Source: Owenia fusiformis (taxonomy: Eukaryota > Annelida > Polychaeta > Sabellida > Oweniidae). From it: a stretch of DNA of 64,000 bases. A program made the translations under genes and the position numbers. Positions 38,401 to 49,744 of this stretch are shown in pieces; the first letter of the stretch is position 1; every line of letters starts with the position of its first letter. The stretch spans positions 21,719,915 through 21,783,914 of the forward strand of contig CAIIXF020000001.1 of the NCBI GenBank assembly GCA_903813345.2, in the 5' to 3' direction. Under the pieces are notes generated by a model. That model saw nothing but the letters and a program-made list of their open reading frames with translations. It searched no databases and was not told the origin of the DNA.

Positions 38401-41400
38401 GTTTTGAATGTGCTTCAATAGGACATTTATGTGATGATGCAATATTTCACGTTTTAACTTTTGCACTACTTATTGCATTGACCAGTCAGAATTGGCTGGC
38501 TCAATTTCTGTTGCAGTTTCTTGTCTCGTTTCGTGTGTATATGTATATGTCACATATACCTATGACATTAGTGTTGCTGATTTTAAAATGTCTGGCTCGT
38601 TTTGAATGTGTCTTTCTGTGTTTGTCACAATTGTTTTGAATGTTTATTTAACTCACATATCTTCTGGTTTCACAGTTGTCAAAATAAGTATCTTATACTG
38701 GTTCCACAATTATCTTAATGTTTGAATTGTCTTTGAAGTGTATGTCAATTGTGCCACACTTGTTTTGTTATACTGGTTCCACAATTATCTTAATGTTTGA
38801 ATTGTCTTTGATTTGTATGTCAATTGTGTCACACTTGTTTTGTTATACTGGTTCCACAATTATCTTAATGTTTGAATTGTCTTTGAAGTGTATGTCAATT
38901 GTGCCACACTTGTTTTGTTATACTGGTTCCACAATTATCTTAATGTTTGAATTGTCTTTGATGTGTATGTCAATTGTGTCACACTTGTTTTGTTATACTG
39001 GTTCCACAATTATCTTAATGTTTGAATTGTCTTTGATGTGTATGTCAATTGTGTCACACTTGTTTTGTTGACTGTACTGATACACAAATGTTCTAGAATA
39101 TTTGATGACTGATACCAGAGATGATGAAGTATACGTTTCCATAATCTAAATATCATCTGGTAACATAATTGTCAATATGTGGGTGAATTGAATACCAAAA
39201 TACACACTTTTTTTCTTTAAAGATGCATTATACCATAGGTTTCTCCCCAAGACAATCAATGATGTCCTATTGTTATTGGTCATATAATATCTCACATACC
39301 ATGGATATATCTTGAGAATAACTTTTGGGTATATTATTGTCAAAATATTGAAATAATCAACAGAACAACCAAACTCCAGAATTAAACAAAATCGATTCCT
39401 CGGCTAGTGAGTCACACAAGCACCCACAAGCGCCTTGAACCAGGCAGCCAAGCAGGTTCATGATAAACAAATTCAACGACTAATCAGATAACAGGAGGAC
39501 TTTCCCGGTATATTCAAACTTCAGATTGAATTAATTTCTTAGAAAATAATTAGTTCGGCCAGCACAATCGCAAAATTAACACTGAAAGAGGGGGATTTAG
39601 AACTGCATCTTTGGTAAGTAGATGGGTGAATATGTGGTGAAACTCAATATGCAAAAAAGTCCAGAGCGGTCTTGATTGTGCTATCCTATATGGCATAGGG
39701 CCTCTTTAAGTATCACTTGAAAATGTGTGTGATATGACTCCTAAATATGTGTTTAAGCTGGAAAATTGGTTATGGAGTATAAGTAAAATGTTTAACACAA
39801 ATGAATCTACTCTCTTGTGCATAATTGTAAATTATTCCATCTGGCTGATTTTTCATTTATCATATACAACCTTTATGCATGCATGTTTTATATTATCTTA
39901 TTGTTATATTATATATTGAATTTTTGCACGCTTTCTGTAGCGCACTGTTCGTCGCACATTGCTTGGCTTGAGGGTAGGGGACCTTGACTGTTAATGTTTG
40001 TTTTTGTTTGACTAGGCCTTGTTTGGACAAAGGCCTGGTCAAGACCTGTTAGTCAAGACCTGTTTTGACAAGGCATGTTGTCTGATGGTATTCCTGATAT
40101 CACTTTACTATGCATGTTATTTAGATTTAACCAACAAATTCTTGTTATACTTGTATGTATCATCTTCGTTCACTCGGCTCCCGTCGGTTGGATGAACGCA
40201 GTGAAGACCGAGCGTGCGAAGATGTGTAGATATGACTATATTTATGTATGCATGTTTACGATCTGTCAGTAATTGTGCATTGTTTTCTTGTGTTTTTTAT
40301 CACCATCTGTTGTCTAGCAATTTGTCGCACAATGTGTACAACAAAAGGTTGTATCAGTTTGCGCAGTCTAAAAACTGCACAATCTTGCGTCCCAATCAAA
40401 TTTTTGCACCACAAGATAGAACAAACTGTCAATACAAGTACAAACATATGAAGTTTGAAGTTTTGGTTTTAGGGGCCCAAAATTTTTTTTCACGCAAACA
40501 CTGAGATTTTTTTCCTGACTCGAAATCTGAGCCCCGCCCTTGTTAGCTTCTGGATCCACCAGTGAGTTTTAGTGTAAAACTTTAAATTAAAACTTGTGGT
40601 GCATTCATTGATTGTGTTCATCTTTCACTGTGGTTCTTTAAATGGAGCTCTGAGCTCTTGTTGTATTTATATTTACTCTCTTACTATTATAGCCTCTTGT
40701 ATCAGAAGGCATTCTATGGAATTATATTATATGAACTTTTATTTAGTCTTTGTTATAGATTAATATATTCTACTAAAACAAACATAAGCAATATGCCTCC
40801 AGTGAAGTCTGGTCTAAATTCACTTTGAAGTTCAAAAACAATTTTAGGCCTCAATATGTTGATTTATTTGATGTTTACATCCTTTTGATATTTCAGATTA
40901 GTAAGAGATTTTCTAAGACGTCACCACACAAATTAAAAAAGGCGCCATCTAATCTCCACGCACGTCAGGGCTCAGTAACGACCTCTACCTCTAACAGTCC
41001 TCATGGCAGTATGAGTCAACTCAGTATGAGTAGGGCTGCATCAAACCAGGTTGGAATTCAGAAATATTTTAATCTTTTTTATTTAACAAGAAGAGGCAGG
41101 GGGTGCTATTATGCAGTAGTAGGAGAAATGCTACTGGATCTTTATATGCCTTTAGCTATACATGCTTTCACGATTCACATGAAGTGACTTAAAATTAGAT
41201 TATTATTCATTGTTAGTACATCCATTCTATAACAGTTTGGCCACCTTGTATTAACCTCTTGAATACCAGCCTCTAAAAAGGATTTGAAACCAGACCATTT
41301 TTAATTTTTCGCCAGTTTTCGGGATATTTACATCTAAACACAATATTTTGTGTTTGATTTCATAAGAATAGTAAACATAGACCCATGACATACATTTTAA

Positions 41401-44400
41401 AACACAATTTGTGAAGATTGGATAAAAATTGCCAAAGTTTTAGTGAAAGCAGTTTTAGCGAAAAATTCTGTGACAGTCGCTCTGGGTTCCCAATGGATTT
41501 TATTTGTGACAGATATATCCGTCATTCTGAGTATCCAAGAGGTTTAAATAAACAGTTCAAGCTCTATTATTGTCTATATTTTCAGAGTCTGATGCAAGCC
41601 CCTTCATCACCTGGTATTAATAATAAACAACATGAGATTACAGACATTCCTGAACATGGTGAGGTGTCCAGAGATGTTACTATTGAGAAACAGCCAGTAG
41701 AGGAGGAGGAAGTTGGAGGGGGTGGCTATGCTAAAGGTAAGAGTTAATTCTAGTTAATGAACAAAATTGATATATGGTTATCTGGTTAAAATGACATTAT
41801 TTTGAAGCTATTAAGCTAGGTGTCCTACGATTCATCAAAATCATGTTCTACATTTCCAAAAAATCATCTTATCAACTTAACTACATATACATGTACTTGT
41901 AAATTTGAATGTCTTAACTCAGAATTAAATAGGGACTTACACTAGTAGTTAAGTGCAGCTATGAAATCTCTTCTATTTTCAACTATCTCAATTTTTCAGG
42001 ATTTTGTCTTGATCAAGAAACAAAGAATTTAGTGAATTTTTTGCACACCCAATGTATTATTTGGATTTGAAAATTTTGAAATAATTCTTTGCCTTTTTAA
42101 TTTCTTTTAGGTTTATTTAAATTTCTGGATGACTACTATGCAACAATGAGATTAGAAGAGTCTAAAGCTAAAGGTGGCGCCGATATAACCGAGGACAGCC
42201 AATCACTGACAATACATGACAATACAACAATTTCTCACGATGGTGCCAATTCTCCAAAGAAAAAGAAACATAGGATACGAGCCAAATCAGAAAATAAAAA
42301 GACTGCAGACAATACATTCCATGTGAGTCTCATTATGTTAATTGGACTTTCTTTTGATTAATACAAAAATTGAAACAAAGCAATCAAATGATTTTAGTAC
42401 AGAAATTTTACATTTATATCAATATTTATGGTACGTTGAATTAGGGGAAAGTGAGATATTGTTTTTGTATCTATTTTTCTTTTGATAAGAGTTATCAACT
42501 TCATGAATAATTGCATGTGATATTGTGGCTTGCTTTATTCACCAATCCTGTTCCATCTTTAGCTTGAAGATGCTGCAGAAGAAAGGATGCGGAGGATAAT
42601 GGAACGGTCCATCAAAGAGGACACAATGTCAGTGAACAATCTAAGAGCTTCCAGGTTTATAAGACCGAAGAGGTGTGTAAATACTAAATATTATGGTTTG
42701 TTTTGGGATATTTTAGCAATCTTTTGTATATTTTTTTGATGTTTTTGCATGGTGTTGGTTTTGATTTTTGTTTTTTTTATAAGATTTATAGTGATTTGGG
42801 TGTGATTGAGTTATTTAAAGATTCTGTTAGATGCAACTTATGCCAATGGGCATCCAGCGGCATGATTTCATAGTGTATGTTATGCAAGAAATTATGAAAT
42901 AAATTGAATTGAAAAAATGCCTTGGCATATCTTACTCTTGTCTTTAAAAAGAATTACAATATTTGCTCCACATAGATATAGTTCTGAATCTGGAAATATT
43001 AATATCAAGAATATCAAACAACCAGACAAGATAAGCAGAGTGAAATACAATTCAGCTAATGATAAACACTGTTTTAATTTCAGTTCTCCAGCTTTAGTTG
43101 AGTTCCAGAATAATGCCCTTAGTAACAAGTATGGTTCAATGGCTCTGAACATGAGACAACAGTTCTCTGAGGTTCATGAAGAGAAAGCCGTTGTGCTGCA
43201 TGATGAATTGGAACACAGGGAGAGGTAGGTTTGATGTACTGATGGCTGTCTGTATTCTTGCTAATGACAGAGTGTTCCTAGAACTAGGCCCATTTCATAA
43301 TGATATACATACAATGGAAAAGATTTTACCATACAAATCAGACTCCAAATTTTTGAGAGTAATTCCAGGTTTTATTCTTTGACACAAAAGAAGGAGTAAA
43401 ATACTAGTTGTCCCACATCAGCATTCAATCAGGTCCAACATGTTAATAATGTTAATAGAATCAGGTCCAATATGTTAATGATGTTAACAGAATCAGGGCC
43501 AACATGTTATTGATGTTAACAGAATCAGGTCCAACGTGTACATGATGTTAATAGAATCAGGTCCAACATGTTAATGATGTTAACATAATTCAGGTCCAAC
43601 ATGTTAAAATGCTGGTAACATGTTAACAATAGTTATCACGTCAATTTCTTGAATGGAAAACAACCCTTTATTCATTTTTGTGTGAGTAATATACATGTGC
43701 ATGTGAATTTCAGACAAAGACTGAAGGTGTGTCAGAACAAATATGTGTCACTGAGCAGTAAAGGTTTAGGTCTCCACCGTATGTTGGAAGATATGAGGGC
43801 CAGGAGTGCAACACTCATGGAAAGACCTGATGAGAAGAAAAATAAGAAACGCAGCGATCACCAAGCCTGGTATGTATATGTTATACACTGCATACCCCAT
43901 ACGTTTCACAATGAATTCTACACATCGTCCATTCTTTTAAACACTCAGCAATTTTGTGAAAGATAATTTTGTACTTATATCACTTTTTATCGGCAAAATA
44001 TGATCTGATTATCAATTGTTGCTATATGTTCATAATAATCCAAATTACTCACATGTACTGTCCATAATAATCCAAATTACTTACAGGTACTGTCCATAAT
44101 TATCCAAATTACTCACATGTACTGTCCATAATTATCCAAATTACTTACATAAATCACCCATTTTTAGGATGTTGCTTCCTCTTCATAATAATCAAAATTA
44201 CTTTAAACATAAACCATCTATTTTCAGGTATGTTGACCTCCAACTACATATGCCAGAAGATGCCAATCAGTATTGGTATTTCCACAAAATAATGGAAAAA
44301 CTTGCTAAATTTGCAGCAGTAAGTGACTATTATATGTCCCATATTATGTTGGAACCAAATTGCATCAAAATAATTCCGTCTTATGATTTATTGATTGATT

Positions 44401-47161
44401 GACCAAATAAATAATATTTATGTCCTGAATCTACATGTGATTTTGTAATTTGTGCCACAATCATAAAAATCAAGCACATTTCCTTTTGAGATTTCCTTAA
44501 TGTTGCACCATATCAATTCTGTGAATAGTTTTTGCAAACCCGAAGTGTAACAATCTACTTGAAACAATTTGGGTTTGCAGGTTGAGAGTTTGTGATGTTT
44601 TGCATTGAGTGATCCATTTGTATTGAAAAAATATGTATTCATTTCTAATCTAACAGAAAATGGCGGAGAAAGGCTCAGAAGAGGTATTCATAACCCCTTA
44701 ATCATTAATGTTTTGAAAATGTTTTAATCATTTATTTTAATAAATTATTTTCTTCTATATTTCGATTATTGCACTTTTTACATGTTTTAATTTTGCCCAT
44801 TTTCCTTGGTTTTGGGAATTTACGAATTTATTATTCTGCATAATCTTTTATAGGTCTTTACTATTTCTGATAAATATTTTTATTATAAGCAATTACATTC
44901 CTGGTATACTCTATACATTTTATTTCTCAGTTTTGAAATGCATGTACATTTTGTCAGGCACAATTTCAAGTCAAGAGCTATGCACATTTCTGCTTCGTGT
45001 AGGTTGTCGTCGGTGAAACTTTTATTTAATTGATTTGTATTACATAGTTTTAAGTGACTGTATCCTTGTATGCAATCTAAAGTCAGAAACTGGAACTATC
45101 TGAGAGATTGACAACAAATTCAAATATTCAAAATTACATATCTGATTTATACTTGATGATAAACATAACATAGCAAACATCATATTTAATTTAAATTCAT
45201 TTTCTCTCTTATGCTGTTATACTCCTATACTGTACTGTGTGTGCACAATGCACATAACTTTGTCAGTTTTGCATCAAGTTCTCGCTCATATATCCTTTTT
45301 CACAATGATTATGATTAAAACACCATTGACTGATTTCAAACAGGGTACAAAAGTAGGAAATCATGTAGGGGTATACAAGAGGATGGGAAATCATGTAGGG
45401 GTATACAAGAGGTTGGGAAATCATGTAGGGGTATACAAAAAGGGTAGGAGATTGTGTAGGTGTATATAAAAGAACATGTGTGGTTACTCTGCAATGAAAA
45501 AGGGGTAGCTCTAGAGCAAAGACTTGATGCAATACTGCTATACCTGTGTGTGTACATGCACTGTGATTGATTATCTTAACATGTTGTTCTGTTGTTAACA
45601 CCTAACAGTTGCCCTCTGAGGAAGAGCAGGAGTTAAGAGAGGCTGAGGCTCAGGTAAGACTATTGTCTTCTTTGCCTTGATTTGATTTGATTTGATTTGA
45701 TTTGAAAACTATATTTATTCTGGGTAGCTCTATCAGTGCAAAAAACTGGTCTTCCTAGAGGCCCAGTAATAATTTACAATTATTTACAATGTGTACACCT
45801 TCAGGTAATATATGACATAAATATGTGAACCCTTTTTTAATATGTGAATATGGGCTCCCCCTTTACTTTTGGTCATGCCTTCTTGTGAAAAAGTACACTA
45901 AAACCTTTCAGATTGAACAGTACGCTAGAATGAATGTTTCTGTAATGAACACTTTTTCATGTTTTTTTCTCCAGATTTCCATGTAAAAGTGACCTTTCTA
46001 AATCCTGTCTGACCCCCAAACCAAAAATGTTCTTTGTCTTAGAGTGTTCACTTTAAAGGGGTTTTACTGTACATTTTCATTTGTTTTAACCCTTTTACAA
46101 TGATTGTAACCTGTAAGTGACCATAATACCTGATTACTAGATGTTATCTACTTGAAGAATGATTCCCAGGATATTGTGTTGAGTATAGTGCATATTCTGT
46201 AACAAGCACTGTATATGTTTTTTAGAGAATTTGAAATTAAATGTTATTCTATGATTGCATGAACTATGCACAAGTATTCTTAAAGCACATACACATTACA
46301 CAAATATGAATTAAGCTATCTTTATGGCAATTCATATAAGGGGTCCCATATTCACTGGTGATCCACTCAATTACGCTGGTTACCAAAACGGTTCGTTTTG
46401 GTAACAAAATGTTGGAACGTCGAATGTACGATTTTTCTTTTTTCCTTATTTCACGCGTTGTAGGCAGAATCCCCACGAAGTTTTTGGTAAACGGTTAGGG
46501 TTAAAAGTGCAGATCTTAACTGTTTTTCGAAAAACCTTTAATGTAGCTTAAGTGAGGAATTAAATCGACGATTCTGTTGTCTTCTGAACTATTTGTAGGC
46601 AAATATGTACATTTTCTTAAACATGTGATACTGATACACGTTTGTGTTAAAAATGTCACTTGAAATAAGGAAAAAAGAAAAATCGTACCTTCCATGTTCC
46701 GACATTTTGTTACCAAAATGAACCGTTTCGGTAACCAGTGTAATCGAATTGATCACCAGTGATATTGTTTCCACATCAAACTTCTGTAATATCTTTAAAA
46801 CTTTCAAGTACTCAATTTTTAATGTTCAGTCTTTGGATACTATTTATGACACTAACATGGCACAAACATTGCCTTGACATTTTTTTTACTTTTTCAGCTG
46901 GAATCTGGAAGCCAACAAGGCACCTACAAGTTCCTCAAGGTATTAGCCGCCTTAAGACATTGGGAAATATTAAATCCAGATATTTCGGCAGCAATTGAAT
47001 TTTGCAGAGAAAAAATCATCCAAATGCCAATTGAGGAATACGAGGAATGGTTTAGGTCACAATTTCCCACAATTGAACGACCCCAAACAGCACCACCTAG
47101 TATAAAAGGAGACACTAAACAGCGTGAACATTCCCATCAACGGGAAAAGTCAGCTCGGTGA
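23479..47161 (+). CDS. CCDC60: CCDC60 orthologue (DUF4698 coiled-coil protein), 21 coding exons
   Basis: Exons: 23479-23766, 26155-26238, 31085-31158, 31465-31534, 32901-33028, 34357-34458, 35265-35411, 35817-35921, 36181-36279, 36559-36597, 37789-37860, 40897-41049, 41586-41736, 42111-42322, 42563-42672, 43084-43224, 43714-43869, 44228-44318, 44657-44683, 45609-45653 and 46898-47161 (TGA), about 850 codons. Recognition rests on remembered vertebrate CCDC60: RPYTP, then EPLFRQLCILNWLLEAM (exons 7-8), the WNL..GGTKTTVK region (8-9), the helical WYVDLQLHMPE part (18), and LRHWEILNPDISAAIEF with QMPIEEYEEW (21). The protein is soluble, with basic and Ser-rich low-complexity stretches in exons 10-14 and heptad-like helices in exons 15-18. 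Its molecular function is unknown. It is longer than the human protein of about 550 residues as I recall it. Phases agree at every junction except exon 8 to exon 9, where one base is lacking; exon 10 has a weak donor (GTTTTC). Confidence 0.85.
23767..26154 (+). other. CCDC60: CCDC60 intron 1
   Basis: AT-rich intron between a GTAAGT donor and a TTATAG acceptor. I see no further genes or clear repeats in it. Confidence 0.6.
27181..27312. mobile_element. MITE of the CAGTAAAACCTGT family
   Basis: It begins TATGTGAAACCTGTTAAGTG and ends ACAGGTTTTACTGTATA. Internal words such as GTGAAACAC, GGAACACC and GTTCCACTT recur in the other copies. A TA dinucleotide at the edges fits a Tc1/mariner-type target. 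Confidence 0.65.
29259..31072 (-). repeat. Composite dispersed repeat, copy 2, inverted relative to copy 1
   Basis: It starts with three tandem hairpin units (TATGTCACCAC and GTGGTGACATA around CAAAA, then a TTGTTATGGTCTCCG spacer), followed by the GC-rich GGCGTCCGGCGTC segment, an array of about eleven units (29470-30975) and the terminal AGGTGGTGACATTTTGTCAT end. Order and sequence mirror 9331-12500 without a LINE insertion. It sits in CCDC60 intron 2. Confidence 0.9.
29470..30975 (-). repeat. Tandem AGGTCA-rich array, second copy
   Basis: The marker AAATCATCTA recurs at about 29518, 29645, 29816, 29939, 30119, 30246, 30393, 30528, 30665, 30800 and 30936. Most units carry TGACCTTCAATGACCT, the reverse complement of the DR4-type pair AGGTCA-TTGA-AGGTCA. 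A 30-bp sub-repeat with TTCTCAGAAGTTCAAAT is tripled near 30810-30900. Confidence 0.9.
32605..32725 (+). repeat. Decayed unit of the AGGTCA array
   Basis: AAGGTCAACAGAATGTCAAATCTAAC-like text, then AGGTCAGATATGAA and GAAGCAAGTTGAAAAC, follows the order of the array unit at 9480-9600 but with many changes. It lies in CCDC60 intron 4 and shows that the family is old as well as recently active. Confidence 0.6.
34603..34696. mobile_element. MITE of the CAGTAAAACCTGT family in CCDC60 intron 6
   Basis: It starts CAGTAAAACTTGTTGCACAA and ends GACAGGTTTTACTGTA, with an internal palindrome near 34640-34665 (ATCACA and TGTGAT type). It is about 95 bp long. Confidence 0.75.
38147..38390. mobile_element. 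Small MITE nested in a dispersed repeat
   Basis: The outer repeat (CCAGAAGCCGTACCTCCTTCTT ... TATTCTGGATTT ... CGGAGGATG) also occurs at 62205-62280, where CCTCCTTCTTAC runs almost straight into GAATAGATTCTGG. At 38170-38332 that junction is opened by about 160 bp with inverted ends (CCCCCTGCTATAACC and its imperfect complement). The 62-kb copy therefore acts as an empty site. Confidence 0.7.
38696..39070. repeat. 75-bp tandem repeat, five copies
   Basis: Units begin TACTGGTTCCACAATTATC at 38696, 38771, 38846, 38921 and 38996. The period is divisible by three, so a long open frame of 117 codons runs through it. This is a by-product of the repeat and not a supported gene. Confidence 0.95.
39215..39700. 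repeat. Dispersed repeat, copy 2 (partner at 1795-2135)
   Basis: It shares ordered words with the first copy: CATAGGTTTCTCCCC, GACAATCA, CCAGGCAGCCAA, CAGCACAATCGCAAA, TTGGTAAG and GGTGAATATGTGGT. It has about 150 bp more in the middle. It lies in CCDC60 intron 11. Confidence 0.6.
43427..43612. repeat. Tandem repeat of about 33 bp, five copies
   Basis: Units with AATCAGGTCCAACATGTTAA and TGATGTTAACAG repeat with small changes in CCDC60 intron 16. Confidence 0.9.
44033..44155. repeat. 32-bp tandem repeat, about four copies
   Basis: Units with CCAAATTACTCACATGTACT and GTCCATAATAAT alternate TACTCACA and TACTTACA. The array lies in CCDC60 intron 17, upstream of exon 18. Confidence 0.85.
45350..45475. 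repeat. About 31-bp tandem repeat, four copies
   Basis: Units with GGAAATCATGTAGGGGTATA and CAAGAG repeat, the last diverged (AGATTGTGTAGGTGTATATA). It lies in CCDC60 intron 19. A short TTTGA microsatellite follows exon 20 at 45676-45706. Confidence 0.85.
45894..46071. mobile_element. MITE of the CAGTAAAACCTGT family in CCDC60 intron 20
   Basis: It starts TACACTAAAACCTTTCAG and ends GGGGTTTTACTGTA, with internal GAACAC and GTGTTC words like the other copies. Confidence 0.6.
46352..46762. mobile_element. MITE with about 105-bp terminal inverted repeats in CCDC60 intron 20
   Basis: The left arm TCACTGGTGATC...CTGGTTACC...TTTTGGTAACAAAATGT and the right arm are inverted copies through GTACGATTTTTCTTTTTTCC and CTTATTTCA. 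The middle is about 200 bp with no coding sign. It ends about 135 bp before exon 21. Confidence 0.88.
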
Positions 47162-48350
47162 TATTTATAAACATGGAGGTAGTTCATATTAGGGGTCATC
47201 TCAAAAGTCTTGCATTAAATTCCACTAGATTAGTTTATCAGGTCTGTTTAAGTGTTAGATCAAGATCACCCCCACCCTAATTTTTATGAAACACAATTTT
47301 GAATTGTGAAAAAAGTACTTTCACATTTTTCAATTTATCAAAACCACATTTTAATACCTACTATAAAAAGCGACATGTAGAATTTAGCGTAAAACATATG
47401 TGATGGTGCCCTAATCTGATAATTGTGCACTCAAATGAAATGCAGTAAAACTATTATTAAATAGTATTTAATAACATTTTAAACAAATAATGTTAGCAGT
47501 GATACAGACTGTGATTAAAGCCAAATGAGATTATAATTTTTATTATTGACTGTAAAACGTGTGAACATTTTAGTCAATTTTACATAATAGAACCTGATTG
47601 GAAATGTTGATGTCAATCATCTAAGATGCAAAAATTGTGTAAAGATTGATTGAATGTATATTCAACTTCGAGCCAATCAGTTTGTCGGACTATGAAATAT
47701 TGATTTTTTTCATCTAAAAAACTGTGTTCACTCTTAAATTGTCTGTAGCAAATCGTGAGTAAGATTGTATTTTGTAACGATTTTATTAAAATAAAGTACA
47801 TGTAGAACCTGTTTAAGTGGAACACCATTGGGACCAAAAAGTGTTCCACTTGCAAGTTGTTCCACTCACAGAAAAGTTTCACTTATCAGTTTCTAGGTGT
47901 ATATGGGATTCATGAAAATGGCTTAATCTCTGAAACAGGGTGTTTATTCAAATGAATTTTTTCTTAGATTTATCTCGTACAGTATTCATTATCAACTTCA
48001 CAAATGAATGCAATACATAGGGCTTTTATAGGTTATTGTTATATACCCCTAAACTTGTGGTACCATATCTAAAAAAGTATTGAAAACTTTTACTGATAAC
48101 ATGCATTGTTTCAGTTTACCACTAGTCACTATAGTCCACCTTTTGAGTGTGTGTGTAACTATGGTGATGTAATCAAACTTTGTTCATTCTTTACATTCAG
48201 TTTTTCAGCACTTGATCTAATAATCTGATAATAAGTAGGGGTTTAGCGAAGAAATAGTCCAATTCATAATGCTGGGATGTTTTGATATGTCAAAATAAAT
48301 TAGTTTGTCATAATAATTAATTGAGAACATTTTTGGTAACATTTTACATG

Positions 48351-48456
48351 TACAGTGAAGCCTGTATAAACAAACACCTGGCTAATCCGAACACCTTCCA
48401 ATCAGAATGATTTTAGCCAATCAAAATTGTGTTCGGATTAGATAGGTCTTACTGTA
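48351..48456. mobile_element. MITE of the CAGTAAAACCTGT family
   Basis: It starts TACAGTGAAGCCTGTATAAA and ends AGGTCTTACTGTA. Inside, CTAATCCGAACACC and GTGTTCGGATTAG are inverted copies, so the whole 106 bp can fold back on itself. Confidence 0.85.
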
Positions 48457-49630
48457 CATAAAATCCCATTCAAACGGAACTGTAGAATATGACTACTGAT
48501 TCTATTTAATAGACTTGCTATTCTGGTGAGAACCACTCCATATGAAGGAAATATAATATATTTTCTCAATATTCATACTTTGACTGTTATACACTGTATT
48601 ATGACTTCAATATACATTCCATGTTATACACTCAATATACCAAAAAATATGTCACCACTTTGGCAAGTCATGAATATAACCAACCATGACTTTGTTAAAA
48701 GATGAAACAATAAGAATAAAATGTATTTATTAAATAATAAAACATGATTTATTTTGTCGATACATATTATATACTAGTATATGTTTGCACATATTACAAA
48801 ACATTAAAACAGTATCTTTTATAGAATTCTTTAAAACAATGTTTAGATATAAATGATTTATTATACCTTTTAAATACAAAACTTCCTGTCACTGGTTGAA
48901 ATTTGGCAGCCATTTTGAAAAATGGCTACCTATTAGCCAAATTGTATCATGCTATGAGAATCCACATATCAAATATAAAAAAAATCCACTACTCCCTGTT
49001 ACACCAAAAATCAGTAGGAATTTAGAAATTTGGCTTTCAAGCATAACTTGTATTCACATAGGCCATATACATATCAAATATAAACAATATTGGACCAACA
49101 GTATTTGAGTTATTACTACACACAAAATTACAGGTAAATCTAAAGCCTGGATTTTCTAGATTCAGCTTTTCAGCACTGAGCAATATCATGTATATGTAGT
49201 ACAATAATAATATCATCGGTATATTCTGGCATGGACAATTGTAAATTATATTTTAAATGTGATTTACTATTTACCACTTTGGCACAGTACAGGAGTCAGA
49301 AGTATTATTTTTTCCCAAAATGCAAAAACCTTCAGTTAACAGAAGAAGTAAAACAAAGTTTAATAAGAAGTTCATACATATTCTATCAACTGTTTTTATT
49401 AAGAAGTAATTTATTATATCATGATGTTAAATTATAAATACTATTTAACTTAAACTCTTTATACCAAGCACATAAAAGAAAGATCAATATTTTAAGGAGG
49501 GCAGAGTAGGATGACATAACCTTGAACATGCTCACCCTGAGCCAAATAGCCCATACACATAAATATTTCCCTAGTGCTCCTAATTCATGCACATGTTAAA
49601 TTCTATCACAAAAAAGCCTTTAAAAATAAT

Positions 49631-49744
49631 AGGCATTAACATGCAAAATGTCACCACCTGCCATTTGTTACAGATGCAGAATGCCAACCGCCGTACGGTA
49701 TCACAAAAAAAGTTAAGAGACCATTACACTTGTAGTGGTGATAT
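49631..49744 (+). repeat. Internally deleted copy of the composite repeat
   Basis: AGGCATTAACATGCAAAATG then TCACCACCT marks one end, TGCCAACCGCCGTACGG the GC-rich part, and GAGACCATTACAC with GTGGTGATAT the other end. The tandem array is absent, so both ends sit within 114 bp. Confidence 0.8.

Larger units (their letters stand above)
36598..40896 (+). other. CCDC60: CCDC60 introns 10 and 11 with repeats
   Basis: Apart from exon 11 (37789-37860) the stretch is non-coding. It holds a nested MITE at about 38170-38332, a 75-bp tandem array at 38696-39070 and a second copy of the dispersed repeat at 39215-39700. The region 39940-40560 has further GC-richer words with short inverted matches that I could not classify. 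Confidence 0.55.

Noticed and set aside
38718-39071. 117-codon open frame with a 25-residue repeat
   Set aside because: The 75-bp tandem repeat has a period divisible by three, which keeps a frame open by chance. It is intronic, with no splice-site or domain support.
39940-40560. Region with GC-richer words and short frames on both strands
   Set aside because: Overlapping frames of 60-96 codons on both strands, no splice sites in phase with CCDC60, no domain. It probably holds an old element that I could not define.
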